NCBI GenBank assembly: GCA_964574215.1
Contig: CAZNLR010000012.1
Coordinates: 1 to 64,000 of the forward strand
From: GCA-2725625 sp964574215
GTDB taxonomy: Bacteria; Pseudomonadota; Alphaproteobacteria; Rhodospirillales; UBA2165
DNA length: 64,000 nt
Reading direction: 5' to 3'
In this document: piece after piece, positions 53,454 to 62,272 of the stretch
How the letters are laid out: each line of letters opens with the position of its first letter
How positions within the stretch are numbered: the first letter of the stretch is position 1
Translations under genes and position numbers: made by a program
Notes under the pieces: generated by a model
The model's input: the letters and a program-made list of their open reading frames with translations, nothing else
What the model was told of the DNA's origin: nothing
Database searches by the model: none

Positions 53454-54356
53454 TTAAAACCGGTCTTTCCGCTCCCACATAAAAACGTTTGTGAGTGCGT
53501 TGCTTCTGGCCGTTTCCAACGCTTCTTCGGCATGAGCGAGAATGGTGTCTACGTCTTCATCGCCGCCCACCGGCGCGATTCCGATATGGGCCTCCAGTGT
53601 AATGCGCGTACCATCTTCCAACGCCAGTGAACCGCCGGTGATTTTGCCGTGCAGCCGGTCCATGACGATCTTGGCGACGTCGACATCGGTGTAGGGCAGG
53701 CAAACCAGGAACCTATCGTTATCAATGCGGTAAAGGCGGTCATAGGGACGCAATTGTTCCGCCAGGGTCACGGCGAATTCCAGCAAAACCTCCGACCGGC
53801 TGACATGTTCCTCCAAACCGTCCTCCGCCGTGAACGAACCGATTTCGGCCACGGCGATGCAGGCCTCCTGGTCCATGCGTTTCACCCGTTCCCGTTCGGC
53901 AATGATTTCGTCGCGCATGGCGACTTCATCGCCGGCGCCGGTCAGATCGTCAATGTGGGCGACCTGAAAGAGGGATTCCCGCTGCAGTTTGAAGACCAAT
54001 TCATTAAACAGGCCTACCGCATCCATGAACGCTTTATATTCATCAGGGGGAAACTTACCCGTGTATTTGACGGTTTGGGCGACGCTCCGCGCCAGGGTTT
54101 GCACGGTTTCCAGACTGAGGCCCAAGGCCACAAAGGCCGAGCTATCGCCGAATATGTCACGGGGAGCACCGTCGTACCAGACACGAAAGGGGGATTTTTC
54201 TTCGATGGAAGTGAGATCGAGATCGCTTCCGCTGACGGCCGCGCCAAGGACATTCAGGTGCCAATTTTTTAGCCATTCGATCTCGCCGGACACCGCCGAT
54301 TCAAGGCGGCCCAGTTCCATGCGCAGCTGTTCCGGCGATCTGTCGTAGTCGGCCAC
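53454..54356 (-). CDS. GGDEF-domain protein with degenerate active site
   Basis: 300 aa. The C-terminal half has the GGDEF fold: IDDLTGAGDEVAMRDEI matches the usual D-x-L-T-G-L-x-N-R-R entry, YRIDNDRFLVCLP stands where R-x-G-G-D-E-F should be, and AHIGIAPV and AEEALETAR match the end of the domain. Asp-Asn-Asp-Arg-Phe (212-216) replaces GGDEF, so catalysis is unlikely. The N-terminal part (about 10-100) has SPFRVWYDGAP, which recalls the C-x-F-G-x-W-Y core of the zinc-binding CZB domain but without its Cys. Probably a c-di-GMP effector or inactive scaffold. Confidence 0.78.
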   Translation of the reverse strand: MADYDRSPEQLRMELGRLESAVSGEIEWLKNWHLNVLGAAVSGSDLDLTSIEEKSPFRVWYDGAPRDIFGDSSAFVALGLSLETVQTLARSVAQTVKYTGKFPPDEYKAFMDAVGLFNELVFKLQRESLFQVAHIDDLTGAGDEVAMRDEIIAERERVKRMDQEACIAVAEIGSFTAEDGLEEHVSRSEVLLEFAVTLAEQLRPYDRLYRIDNDRFLVCLPYTDVDVAKIVMDRLHGKITGGSLALEDGTRITLEAHIGIAPVGGDEDVDTILAHAEEALETARSNALTNVFMWERKDRF

Positions 54357-54415
54357 TTTTAATTTTCCTTCCCAGGTTAGCAGTTAGGCCGAATATTAAC
54401 CGTCTAACCGTCTGT

Positions 54416-55078
54416 TTATAAAGAAAAAACTTTCTCGAATGAGGTTTTCAAGGCGGTGTCCACGTCGGCCATGGTGCAATCGACACCCAATTCGGCGAGG
54501 GAAGTGACCCCGTGTTCGGCGATACCGCACGGGACGATGCCGTCGAAATGGCTGAGGTCCGGATCGACGTTGAGGGATATGCCGTGAAAGGAAATCCAAT
54601 GTCGCACCCGGATGCCGATGGCGGCGATTTTCTCCTCTCGAGATCCCTGGCCGAGTCCGTCGGATCGCTCTACCCAGATGCCGACCCTGCCGTCGCGCCG
54701 CTCGCCGGTGACGCCGAACTGAGAAAGCGTATCGATCACCCAGGCTTCCAGATTACGGACGAAACCCCGGACGTCGCCCTGGTTTTTAGGGCCCCATTTG
54801 TGGAGATCGAGCATCAGATACGCCACCCGTTGGCCGGGTCCGTGATAGGTATACCGACCGCCGCGCCCGACCTGGTAAACCGGAAAGCGGTTGCCTTCCA
54901 GCAATTCGTCGTCATTGGCGCTGGTGCCGGCGGTGTACAGGGGCGGGTGCTCGAGAAACCAGATGAGTTCCGGTTCGGAACCGTCGCGGATCGCGGCTAC
55001 CCGCGCCTCCATGGCGGCCAGGGCCTCCTCATAATCCACCAGACCGTCGCTGGTCCGCCATTCGATGGGGCGCTTCAT
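54416..55078 (-). CDS. lipB: Octanoyltransferase
   Basis: Transfers octanoyl from acyl-carrier protein to lipoyl domains, first step of lipoate synthesis. Motifs are LEHPPLYTAGTSA, VYQVGRGGRYTYHGPGQRVAYLMLD, and KIAAIGIRVRHWISFHGISLNV with the catalytic Lys. The catalytic Cys is in GIVPCGIAEHGVTSL. I used the ATG at 55078 (AGAGAG upstream), giving 220 aa; ATG at 55093 and TTG at 55114 are further in-frame options. No lipA is adjacent. Confidence 0.95.
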   Translation of the reverse strand: MKRPIEWRTSDGLVDYEEALAAMEARVAAIRDGSEPELIWFLEHPPLYTAGTSANDDELLEGNRFPVYQVGRGGRYTYHGPGQRVAYLMLDLHKWGPKNQGDVRGFVRNLEAWVIDTLSQFGVTGERRDGRVGIWVERSDGLGQGSREEKIAAIGIRVRHWISFHGISLNVDPDLSHFDGIVPCGIAEHGVTSLAELGVDCTMADVDTALKTSFEKVFSL

Positions 55079-55205
55079 AACTCTCTCTTTCATGAGACTT
55101 TTCTTTATTGCCAATCCGCGCCCGATTCAACCCTTCCATTCGGCTCTTGGAAAATTCCGGGACACTTGATTAGCACCCGGCGATTTGGTATCCCCCTCCC
55201 TCAGT

Positions 55206-55292
55206 GCGGACGTGGCGGAACTGGTAGACGCGCAGCGTTGAGGTCGCTGTCCTCGCAAGAGGGTGGAAGTTCGAGTCTTCTCGTCCGCACCA
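55206..55292 (+). tRNA. tRNA-Leu (anticodon GAG)
   Basis: 87 nt with encoded CCA. Acceptor stem GCGGACG pairs with CGTCCGC. Anticodon stem CAGCG/CGCTG (55233-55237 with 55245-55249) encloses loop TTGAGGT, giving anticodon GAG at 55240-55242, which reads CUC and CUU Leu codons. The long variable arm (TGTCCTCGCAAGAGGGTGG) and T-loop TTCGAGT fit tRNA-Leu. It diverges from lipB and ends 2 bp from the stop of the convergent paralogue-family gene. Confidence 0.95.
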
Positions 55293-55294
55293 TT

Positions 55295-55732
55295 TCACCT
55301 CGGATTTTCCGGTTCCTCAGGATAATTGATTACATAGTCTTTGGGCATCCCAAGCCATCTCATCGCACTTTCGACACTGCGAAAAGGCCGCCGTTCGTCA
55401 ACGTATCGGTTGAGACGGTTGACGGCCGACCACTGGTGGATAATTTTGAAGTCGTGGGGATTGCCAAGTACCCAGGCTACTTTTCTGTCCGTACCTAACT
55501 TCCTTTCCAGAGGGGGAAGGGCTTTTTCGGCATGTTCTCTTAGCCATTCGAGACAATATTCCGGTGGAAGGACGGTTTGAGAAACATCGCGAAGATAGTT
55601 CATGCCCTTCTCGTAGTCCGGATTCAAGGCAGTTTCAGCCGCCTGATTTTCGCCTTCTCGAACCACGTAAGTGCCATAGTGCTGCACGAAAACGCAGTTT
55701 ACTGATCGATCAACATAGCAGCGGTACGCCAT
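55295..55732 (-). CDS. Unknown ~145-aa family, paralogue 1 (SpoIIAA-like fold?)
   Basis: 145 aa. Shares with the genes at 55860 and 63275 the pattern Y-x-(I/V)-D-x-x-(V/L)-N-C-V-F near the N-terminus, G-M-N-x-L-(R/H) in the middle, a late (I/V)-H-Q-(W/F), and a C-terminal W-L-G-(M/I)-P. Here these read YVDRSVNCVFVQHYG, KGMNYLRDVS, KIIHQW and MRWLGMPKDY. Soluble. The layout resembles SpoIIAA-like (STAS) single-domain proteins, with a strand-rich start and an A-x-x-W-L-G helix end, but this is a fold inference. Followed at its 3' side by the tRNA gene. Confidence 0.8.
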   Translation of the reverse strand: MAYRCYVDRSVNCVFVQHYGTYVVREGENQAAETALNPDYEKGMNYLRDVSQTVLPPEYCLEWLREHAEKALPPLERKLGTDRKVAWVLGNPHDFKIIHQWSAVNRLNRYVDERRPFRSVESAMRWLGMPKDYVINYPEEPENPR

Positions 55733-55859
55733 TCAATTAGACTAACCGTCCCACAAATAAAAGCAATTGGGACCCGGAGTAAGGTGAAATTTCTGCGTTT
55801 TATATCTCAAGGAGTCGTTTCCGGTTGCGGGCAGCCCACCCACGTCCCTAGAATCACCA

Positions 55860-56291
55860 TCATTTTGCCGCCTCCGGTGACGGGAAATTGATATCGTATC
55901 CCTCCGGTATCCCAAGCCACTCCTTGGCTTTTCCCATTTCCCGGAACACCGCCCGTTCGACGGGTGTATCGGTGAACCTCCCGGCAACGATGAACTGATG
56001 AACTTTGGCGTATGCACGGCCATCGCCGACAACCATCGCCGACCGGCACTTGCCGACCTTTGGATCATAAGTCGCCATCATGCTTCGCGCGCCTTCCGAG
56101 ATATGTTTGTAGGAATGGTCTGGCGGGAAAATGAGTTTTCGAACATCGTGCAAGATGTTCATACCAACTTGAAATGCCGGATGGTCGATCCTGCTTTCGG
56201 CTGTTTCAGCGATTTCGCCAAAAGCAAATGTACCGTAGTGTTTGTAGAATACGCAGTTGAGATCAGGATCAATGTACATGTTGCAGGGCAT
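55860..56291 (-). CDS. Unknown ~145-aa family, paralogue 2
   Basis: 143 aa. YIDPDLNCVFYKHYG, VGMNILHDVR, DPKVGKCRSAMVV, AKVHQFIVAGRF, VERAVFR and AKEWLGIPEGYDI are the family motifs. It is 127 bp upstream of paralogue 1 on the same strand, so the two are probably a tandem duplication. It shares K-x-G-K-C-R and V-E-R-x-x-F with the plus-strand copy at 63275, to which it seems closer than to paralogue 1. Confidence 0.82.
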   Translation of the reverse strand: MPCNMYIDPDLNCVFYKHYGTFAFGEIAETAESRIDHPAFQVGMNILHDVRKLIFPPDHSYKHISEGARSMMATYDPKVGKCRSAMVVGDGRAYAKVHQFIVAGRFTDTPVERAVFREMGKAKEWLGIPEGYDINFPSPEAAK

Positions 56292-56398
56292 GCTGAAAGT
56301 TTACGTCGGGTGGGAATCCAGGGCAAGCTCAACACTATGGTGTTACGGCAGGCCGCGGCCCTTTTTTTTGACCGCGTCACAGTTACGTGAGAAGTAAT

Positions 56399-56632
56399 TC
56401 AGCAGATCAAGTGGCGACGGGTAAGATCAAGTACGGCGACTTCTTTCATATAGTCGCGTTCTTCTTCGGTCAGGCTTCGGTCGTGCAGCAGGTCGTGTGC
56501 CAATTGGTCGGGATCAAGGGTCGCCAATTTGCTTTCGGGCAGATTGTCCCAATGAATGTAGCGGCCAAGCAGTACGGAAAACACGCCGACCAAGATCAGC
56601 AATAACCAAAATATATTCAGACTGAATACCAT
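56399..56632 (-). CDS. Small single-helix membrane protein, unknown
   Basis: 77 aa. One hydrophobic segment (about 5-23, IFWLLLILVGVFSVLLG) and then an acidic cytoplasmic or periplasmic tail with TEEERDYMKEVAVLDLTRRHL. Ribosome site is weak, so I regard this as plausible, not certain. It lies between paralogue 2 and the divergent MaoC-like gene. Confidence 0.55.
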   Translation of the reverse strand: MVFSLNIFWLLLILVGVFSVLLGRYIHWDNLPESKLATLDPDQLAHDLLHDRSLTEEERDYMKEVAVLDLTRRHLIC

Positions 56633-56771
56633 GGCCCGATATTAACCGCTCATCCCCGGAACACGCTTCAATTCTCCGCGAGGGAAGCGGTTTTTTTGAA
56701 GCGTGTCTCGTCGAATTCACCGTGTTACGGTAAAAACTCAAATCAATGGCGGAGTAAGGAGGGGGAAATCC

Positions 56772-57638
56772 ATGACTGACGACAATGGAGATTTGGGCCA
56801 ATATATCGGCCGGCAGATGGTCAGTGAGGATCTGATCACGGCGTCCCAGGTGCAGAAGATGAATGCCACGCTTAACCGGTCCGCGCCGAAGCCCCGGGCC
56901 GGCGACCCCATTCCACCCGGCTGGCATCATCTCTTCTTTCCGAGATTTCCGCTGACCAACGAACTGGGTCGGGACGGCATGGTGCCCGAGATGGACAACG
57001 GACCCGAGGATCCCCTGCCGTTGCGTATGTTTGCCGGCAGCCGGTCGGCCTATCACCGGCCCTTGCGGATCGGGGACGAGGCGACGCGGGTTACCGAATT
57101 AACTTCATTTACGCCCAAGTCGGGCCGGACGGGGAAGCTGGTGTTCGCCACCTATCTGCACACCATTTCAACCGCCGAAGGGACCGCCACCGAGGACGAA
57201 TGGGACATCGTGTTTCTCGAAGAAGACAAGGTTAGCGGGGGGAACGGCAGCCGCCAGCCGCCGGGCCAGCCGGGTCCGGAAAGTTCCCCATGGGAAAAGG
57301 AAATAACCGTCGGCAGTACGATGTTGTTCCGATATTCGGCGGTAACCTGGAATCCCCACCGCATCCATTACGATCATCCCTACACCACCGATACCGAAGG
57401 TTACCCGGGATTGGTCGTTCACGGTCCTTTGACAGCGACGTTGTTGCAGGAACTGGTGCGGGACAATTTGCCGGGCGCGACCATGACCTCTTTCAACATG
57501 CAGGCCAAAGCGCCGATATTCGCCAATCAGCCGATCAGATTGATGGGTGAGCTTGGCGCCGACGGCAAGTCCTGCGATCTATGGGCGGTGACGCACGAGG
57601 GAATAGTCGGTATGGAGGCGTCAGCCGCCTTCGCCTGA
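56772..57638 (+). CDS. MaoC/FAS1-type dehydratase, hydratase-like (HTD2-like)
   Basis: 288 aa from the ATG at 56772, preceded by AGGAGGGGG. Double hotdog protein: an N-terminal FAS1-like dehydratase domain and a C-terminal MaoC-like domain with AVTWNPHRIHYDHPYTTDTEGYPGLVVHGPLTATLL, which holds the Asn-x-His catalytic pattern. It resembles mesaconyl- or itaconyl-CoA hydratases and yeast Htd2. It is followed 34 bp later by an SDR gene, suggesting a shared acyl-CoA pathway, possibly branched or C4/C5 dicarboxyl-CoA metabolism. Confidence 0.85.
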   Translation: MTDDNGDLGQYIGRQMVSEDLITASQVQKMNATLNRSAPKPRAGDPIPPGWHHLFFPRFPLTNELGRDGMVPEMDNGPEDPLPLRMFAGSRSAYHRPLRIGDEATRVTELTSFTPKSGRTGKLVFATYLHTISTAEGTATEDEWDIVFLEEDKVSGGNGSRQPPGQPGPESSPWEKEITVGSTMLFRYSAVTWNPHRIHYDHPYTTDTEGYPGLVVHGPLTATLLQELVRDNLPGATMTSFNMQAKAPIFANQPIRLMGELGADGKSCDLWAVTHEGIVGMEASAAFA

Positions 57639-57672
57639 CCTTCATCGAACTCTAAAACAGGGGGAACCGAAA

Positions 57673-58461
57673 ATGGCATTGGAACTGCATCTGCAAGGGA
57701 AAAGCGCGGTGATCAGCGGGGCCTCGGAAGGCATCGGCCGGGCCATCGCCTTTCAGTTCGCCCAGGAAGGGATCAACCTGCACCTTTCGGCCAGGAGCGA
57801 GAACAAGCTCGAGGAGGTCAAGGCGGCCTGCGAAAAAGAACACGGCGTGACGGTAGAAATCTATCCTCTGGACCTAAGCATTAGCGCCGACCAGATGGAA
57901 CTCGCCCGGCAGACCAAAGACGCCGACATATTGGTCAACAATGCCGGGGCCATTCCCAAAGGTAAAATTCACGAAATCGACGAAGCCCAATGGCGCGAAG
58001 TTTGGGATTTGAAAGTTTTCGGCTACATCAATTTATGCCGGGAGTTTTACGGCGCCATGAAGGACCGGGGAGATGGCGTTGTCATCAATATCATCGGTAA
58101 CGGCGGGGAGAAGCCGGTCTCAGACTATATCGCCGGCAGTACGGGCAACGCCGCCCTGATGGCTTTCACCCGGGCGCTTGGCGGAGACAGCCCCAAGGAT
58201 GGTATTCGTGTGGTAGGTCTCAATCCCGGCCCGGTTTCAACGGAGAAACTGGTAACCATGATGAAAAAGGCGGCGGTGGACAAATGGGACGACAAAAGCC
58301 GCTATCGCGAATTTTATCAGCCCTTTGCCTTCGACCGGGTGGCGACGCCCGAAGAAATCGCCGCCATGGCGGTGTTTCTGGCCTCGCCCCTTTCTGCCTA
58401 CACGAGCGGCACCATCGTCACCGTCGACGGCGGCATGGTGAACAAGGGCCCGCTGTTTTAG
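57673..58461 (+). CDS. Short-chain dehydrogenase/reductase with atypical active site
   Basis: 262 aa. The cofactor motif is ISGASEGIGRA (close to T-G-x3-G-I-G) and the NNAG motif is VNNAGAI. The C-terminal half has NPGPVSTEKL. The usual Ser-Tyr-x3-Lys site is not intact: the Ser position reads IGNGG and Tyr152 is followed by IAGSTGN, with Ser156 at the place of Lys. The rest of the fold is well conserved. Substrate unknown; it is likely in the same operon as the MaoC-like gene upstream. Confidence 0.87.
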   Translation: MALELHLQGKSAVISGASEGIGRAIAFQFAQEGINLHLSARSENKLEEVKAACEKEHGVTVEIYPLDLSISADQMELARQTKDADILVNNAGAIPKGKIHEIDEAQWREVWDLKVFGYINLCREFYGAMKDRGDGVVINIIGNGGEKPVSDYIAGSTGNAALMAFTRALGGDSPKDGIRVVGLNPGPVSTEKLVTMMKKAAVDKWDDKSRYREFYQPFAFDRVATPEEIAAMAVFLASPLSAYTSGTIVTVDGGMVNKGPLF

Positions 58462-58565
58462 GCGTTTTTTTCCATTCTGGACCAAGAGAAGTCTGGCTTG
58501 GGTTGATCTTCTTGGGGCATAATCCGGGCTTCCGAAAACGGCTCATAATATAAGGGATACGGCCT

Positions 58566-60872
58566 GTGACTAAAAAACCCCCGGAGACCGATAAACTTGC
58601 CGAAGAGGCGCTCGAATATCACCGGAGTCCGTCCCCTGGCAAAGTCGCCATCGTCGCCACCAAGCCTTTGGAAAATCAGCACGATCTGTCGCTGGCTTAT
58701 TCACCCGGCGTGGCGGCGGCCAGTACCCTGATCGCCAACGACCCGGCAGAAGCCGCCAACATGACGGCGCGGGGCAATCTGGTGGCTGTGGTGTCCAACG
58801 GCACGGCGGTCCTCGGCCTCGGAAATATTGGCGCTTTGGCGTCGAAGCCGGTGATGGAGGGAAAGGCGGGGCTGTTTAAAAAGTTCGCCGGTATTGATGT
58901 ATTCGACATTGAGGTGGACGAGACCGACCCGGAAGAATTCGTCAAGATTGTGCGCGCCCTTGAGCCTACCTTCGGCGGTATCAATCTGGAGGATATCAAG
59001 GCGCCGGAATGTTTTAAAATTGAGGCCGACCTGAAAGAGCGTATGAACATCCCGGTCATGCACGACGACCAGCACGGCACCGCGATCATCGTTGCGGCGG
59101 CGGTTTTGAACGGGCTCAAGGTAGTCGGGAAAGACATCAAAAAAGTTAAACTGGTGTGTTCGGGGGCCGGGTCGGCGGCGCTGGCCTGTCTGGATTTGTT
59201 GGTCAAGTTGGGGCTTAAAAAGAAGAACATTTTCGTCTCTGATATCGCGGGGGTTATTTATGAAGGCCGGACCGAAGAGACCAATGAGTACAATGCGCGC
59301 TATGCCCAGAAAACCGACGCCCGTAAGTTGGCCGATATCATTCCCGATGCGGACGTGTTTTTAGGCGTCTCGGCGCCCGGCGTTTTGAAGCCGGAAATGG
59401 TCAAAAAGATGGCGGATAGACCGCTGATTATGGCGCTGGCCAATCCGGAACCCGAAATCCGCCCCGAGGCGGCCAAGAAGGTCAGGCCCGATGCCGTGCT
59501 GGCCACCGGGCGGACGGACTATCCCAACCAGGTTAACAATGTCCTCTGCTTTCCCTACCTGTTCCGCGGGGCCTTGGACGTGGGCGCGACGGCCATCAAC
59601 GACGAAATGAAAATGGCCTGTGTGAACGCCCTGGCGGATTTGGCACAGGCCGAATCCGACGAGACCGTGATCCAGGCCTATGGCGGGCTGGAATTGAGCT
59701 TCGGCGCCGACTATCTGATCCCCAAACCGTTCGACCCAAGATTGCTGGTGAAACTGGCCGAAGCCGTTGCCCGGGCAGCCATGGATAGTGGCGTCGCCAC
59801 CCGACCTATCGAAGACTTCAACCACTATCGCCAGGAACTGTCGGAATTCGTTTTCCGTTCGGGAATCGTGATGAAACCGGTCTTCGATCAAGCCAAGCTG
59901 AATCCCCGGCGTGTGGTTTATGCCGAAGGTGAATCAAGGCGCGTGCTCCGGGCGGTTCAAAGCTGTGTCGATGAAAATATCGCTGATCCGGTCCTGGTGG
60001 GACGGCGCAATGTCGTGGCCATGCGTATCGAGCAACTCGGTTTGCGGCTGAAGATCGATGAGGATTTCGAATTGGTCGATCCGGAAAAGGACGACCGTTA
60101 CCGGGAATATTGGGAACTCTATCACTCCCTGACCTCGCGGGAAGGGGTCTCCATCAATGAAGCCCGCTATGTGGTGCGCACCAATACAACGGTGATCGCG
60201 TCTTTGATGGTGCGGCGGGGGGAGGCGGATGCCATGATCTGCGGCGCCACCGGACGTTATATTGAACATTTGCCCCACTTGTTTCAGATCATCGGCCTCA
60301 AGGAAGGCGTCGAACGAGCGGCGGCGCTCGGCATGCTGATTATGCCCAAGGGTACGTTTTTTCTGTGTGATCCCTTCGTCAATCCAGGTCCGACCGCCGA
60401 GCAAGTGGCGGACTATACGATCCTGGCGGCCGAGGAAGTTCGCCGTTTCGGCATCGAGCCGAAAATCGCGCTGCTGTCTCATTCAAATTTTGGCAGTTCC
60501 CGCCGGGACGTGGCGAGGAAAATGCGCAAGGCGGTGGAAATTATCCGGGAGCGGGATTCGAGTCTGGAAGTTGACGGAGAAATGCATGCCGATGCTGCCC
60601 TTGATGCCGAAGCCAGAGAAATATTGGTCTCCGATTCAGTGTTGAGTGGATCGGCCAACCTTCTCGTCATGCCGTCTTTGGACGCGGCCAACATTTCCTA
60701 CAACATGGTACGCATTTTGGCCGACGCTCATGCGGTAGGGCCGATGCTTTTGGGCATGAATTTACCGGTTCATATTCTGCAGGAGACGGTAACAGCCCGG
60801 GGTATCGTCGATATGACAGCTCTGGCCGTGGTCGAAGCCCAGACGGAAACGGAAGGGAAGCTGCCGCTGTGA
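58566..60872 (+). CDS. maeB: NADP-dependent malic enzyme (MaeB type)
   Basis: 768 aa, GTG start. Oxidative decarboxylation of malate to pyruvate with NADPH. The malic domain shows EALEYHRSPSPGKVAI, LAYSPGVAAAS, MHDDQHGTAIIVAAAVLNGL and the dinucleotide fold CSGAGSAALACLDLL. The C-terminal part (from about 440) is the phosphotransacetylase-like domain typical of the MaeB class (AEGESRRVLRAVQ). Its stop overlaps the GTG of mgtE by 4 bp, so the two are translationally coupled. Confidence 0.96.
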   Translation: MTKKPPETDKLAEEALEYHRSPSPGKVAIVATKPLENQHDLSLAYSPGVAAASTLIANDPAEAANMTARGNLVAVVSNGTAVLGLGNIGALASKPVMEGKAGLFKKFAGIDVFDIEVDETDPEEFVKIVRALEPTFGGINLEDIKAPECFKIEADLKERMNIPVMHDDQHGTAIIVAAAVLNGLKVVGKDIKKVKLVCSGAGSAALACLDLLVKLGLKKKNIFVSDIAGVIYEGRTEETNEYNARYAQKTDARKLADIIPDADVFLGVSAPGVLKPEMVKKMADRPLIMALANPEPEIRPEAAKKVRPDAVLATGRTDYPNQVNNVLCFPYLFRGALDVGATAINDEMKMACVNALADLAQAESDETVIQAYGGLELSFGADYLIPKPFDPRLLVKLAEAVARAAMDSGVATRPIEDFNHYRQELSEFVFRSGIVMKPVFDQAKLNPRRVVYAEGESRRVLRAVQSCVDENIADPVLVGRRNVVAMRIEQLGLRLKIDEDFELVDPEKDDRYREYWELYHSLTSREGVSINEARYVVRTNTTVIASLMVRRGEADAMICGATGRYIEHLPHLFQIIGLKEGVERAAALGMLIMPKGTFFLCDPFVNPGPTAEQVADYTILAAEEVRRFGIEPKIALLSHSNFGSSRRDVARKMRKAVEIIRERDSSLEVDGEMHADAALDAEAREILVSDSVLSGSANLLVMPSLDAANISYNMVRILADAHAVGPMLLGMNLPVHILQETVTARGIVDMTALAVVEAQTETEGKLPL

Positions 60873-62272
60873 CCGGTCAAGCGCCCCAGAACGGTCAGGA
60901 AAGTTTTGATACGGAAAAGTCAGACGACATTTCCGGTCTCTCGCCGGAACTGATGGCGTCCGTCTTTCAGGCGCTGGAGGAAGGCGAAACTGGCCAGGCC
61001 AAAATATTGGCGGATTCACTGCACTACGCCGATTTGGCCGATCTGCTGGAAGGGCTGAAACACGATCACCGGGAAGGTCTGGTGAACGCCCTTCGCAGCG
61101 AATTCGACCCCAATATCCTGGCCGAACTGGACGACAATGTCCGCGAGCGTGTCATTGACCAGCTGGGTTTGACACAGATCGCCGAAGCCGTTGCCGAACT
61201 GGAAACCGATGACGCCGTCGAGGTTGTCGAAGAACTCGATGCCCACGAGCAAAAGGAAGTTCTGGACGCGCTCCCCATCGGCGAACGGATACTGATCGAA
61301 GAAGGGTTATCCTACCCGGAGGACAGTGCCGGCCGCTTGATGCAGCGGGGCGTGGCCGCCGTGCCGTCCCATTGGACGGTGGGTCAGGCTATCGACTTTA
61401 TGCGTGACAGCGAAGACCTGCCGAAAGATTTTTTCGATCTGTTCCTGGTCGACCCGCGCCACCGGCCGGTCGGATCGGTGGCGTTGAGCCGGGTGATGCG
61501 GACCCAGCGTCACGTTTCTCTCAATGCGGTAATGAGTTTGGAAATGAAAATAATTCCGGTCGATATGGACCAGGAAGAAGTCGCCTTTCTGTTTCGCCAA
61601 CGGGATTTGATTTCGGCGCCGGTGATTGATGGCAGCGGCAGGCTCGTGGGTGTTATCACGGTTGACGATATCGTTGACGTTATTCACGAGGAGCACGAAG
61701 AAGATATTATGCGCCTGGCCGGTGTCGGCGAAGAGGATGATCTTTACGCCGCCATCATCGATACCACCAAATCCCGTTTTACTTGGCTTTTGATTCACCT
61801 GTTTGCGGCCATTCTGGCGGCGTACGTTATTAGTTTTTTCGCCGGCACCATCGAACAGCTGGTAGCCCTGGCTATTCTGATGCCCATCGTAGCGACCATG
61901 GGGGGAACGGCCAGCGTGCAAACGCTTACCGTTGCCGTCCGCGCCATCGCTATGAAGGAACTATCACCCGCAAACGCCATGCGGACCATCGGCAAGGAAA
62001 TTGCGGTCGGCGTTTTGAACGGTTTGATTTTTGCGGTGTTGATCGGACTGGTGGCTTGGGCTTGGTTCGGCAGCCCGGCGCTTGGTGGCGTGATCGGTCT
62101 GGCGATCATTATCAATCTCGTGGTCGCCGGAATGACCGGCAGCGCATTGCCGGTTTTATTGCAGAAGATGGGATACGACCCAGCGGTGGCATCAAGCGCT
62201 TTCCTCACCTCCATCACCGACGTTGTCGGCTTCTATGTCTTCCTCGGGCTTGCTTCGGTCCTGCTGCTCTAA
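60869..62272 (+). CDS. mgtE: Magnesium transporter MgtE
   Basis: 467 aa, GTG start overlapping the maeB stop. N-terminal MgtE helical domain (GLVNALRSEFDPNILAELDDNVRERVIDQLG), two CBS domains (about 155-270, with LISAPVIDGSGRLVGVITVDDIVDVI) and a C-terminal five-helix channel domain (VALAILMPIVATMGGTASVQTLTVAVRAIA). MgtE passes Mg and is gated by Mg binding to the CBS part. Coupling to a malic enzyme that needs a divalent cation may be meaningful. The last 81 bp overlap the convergent methyltransferase gene. Confidence 0.95.
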   Translation: MTGQAPQNGQESFDTEKSDDISGLSPELMASVFQALEEGETGQAKILADSLHYADLADLLEGLKHDHREGLVNALRSEFDPNILAELDDNVRERVIDQLGLTQIAEAVAELETDDAVEVVEELDAHEQKEVLDALPIGERILIEEGLSYPEDSAGRLMQRGVAAVPSHWTVGQAIDFMRDSEDLPKDFFDLFLVDPRHRPVGSVALSRVMRTQRHVSLNAVMSLEMKIIPVDMDQEEVAFLFRQRDLISAPVIDGSGRLVGVITVDDIVDVIHEEHEEDIMRLAGVGEEDDLYAAIIDTTKSRFTWLLIHLFAAILAAYVISFFAGTIEQLVALAILMPIVATMGGTASVQTLTVAVRAIAMKELSPANAMRTIGKEIAVGVLNGLIFAVLIGLVAWAWFGSPALGGVIGLAIIINLVVAGMTGSALPVLLQKMGYDPAVASSAFLTSITDVVGFYVFLGLASVLLL

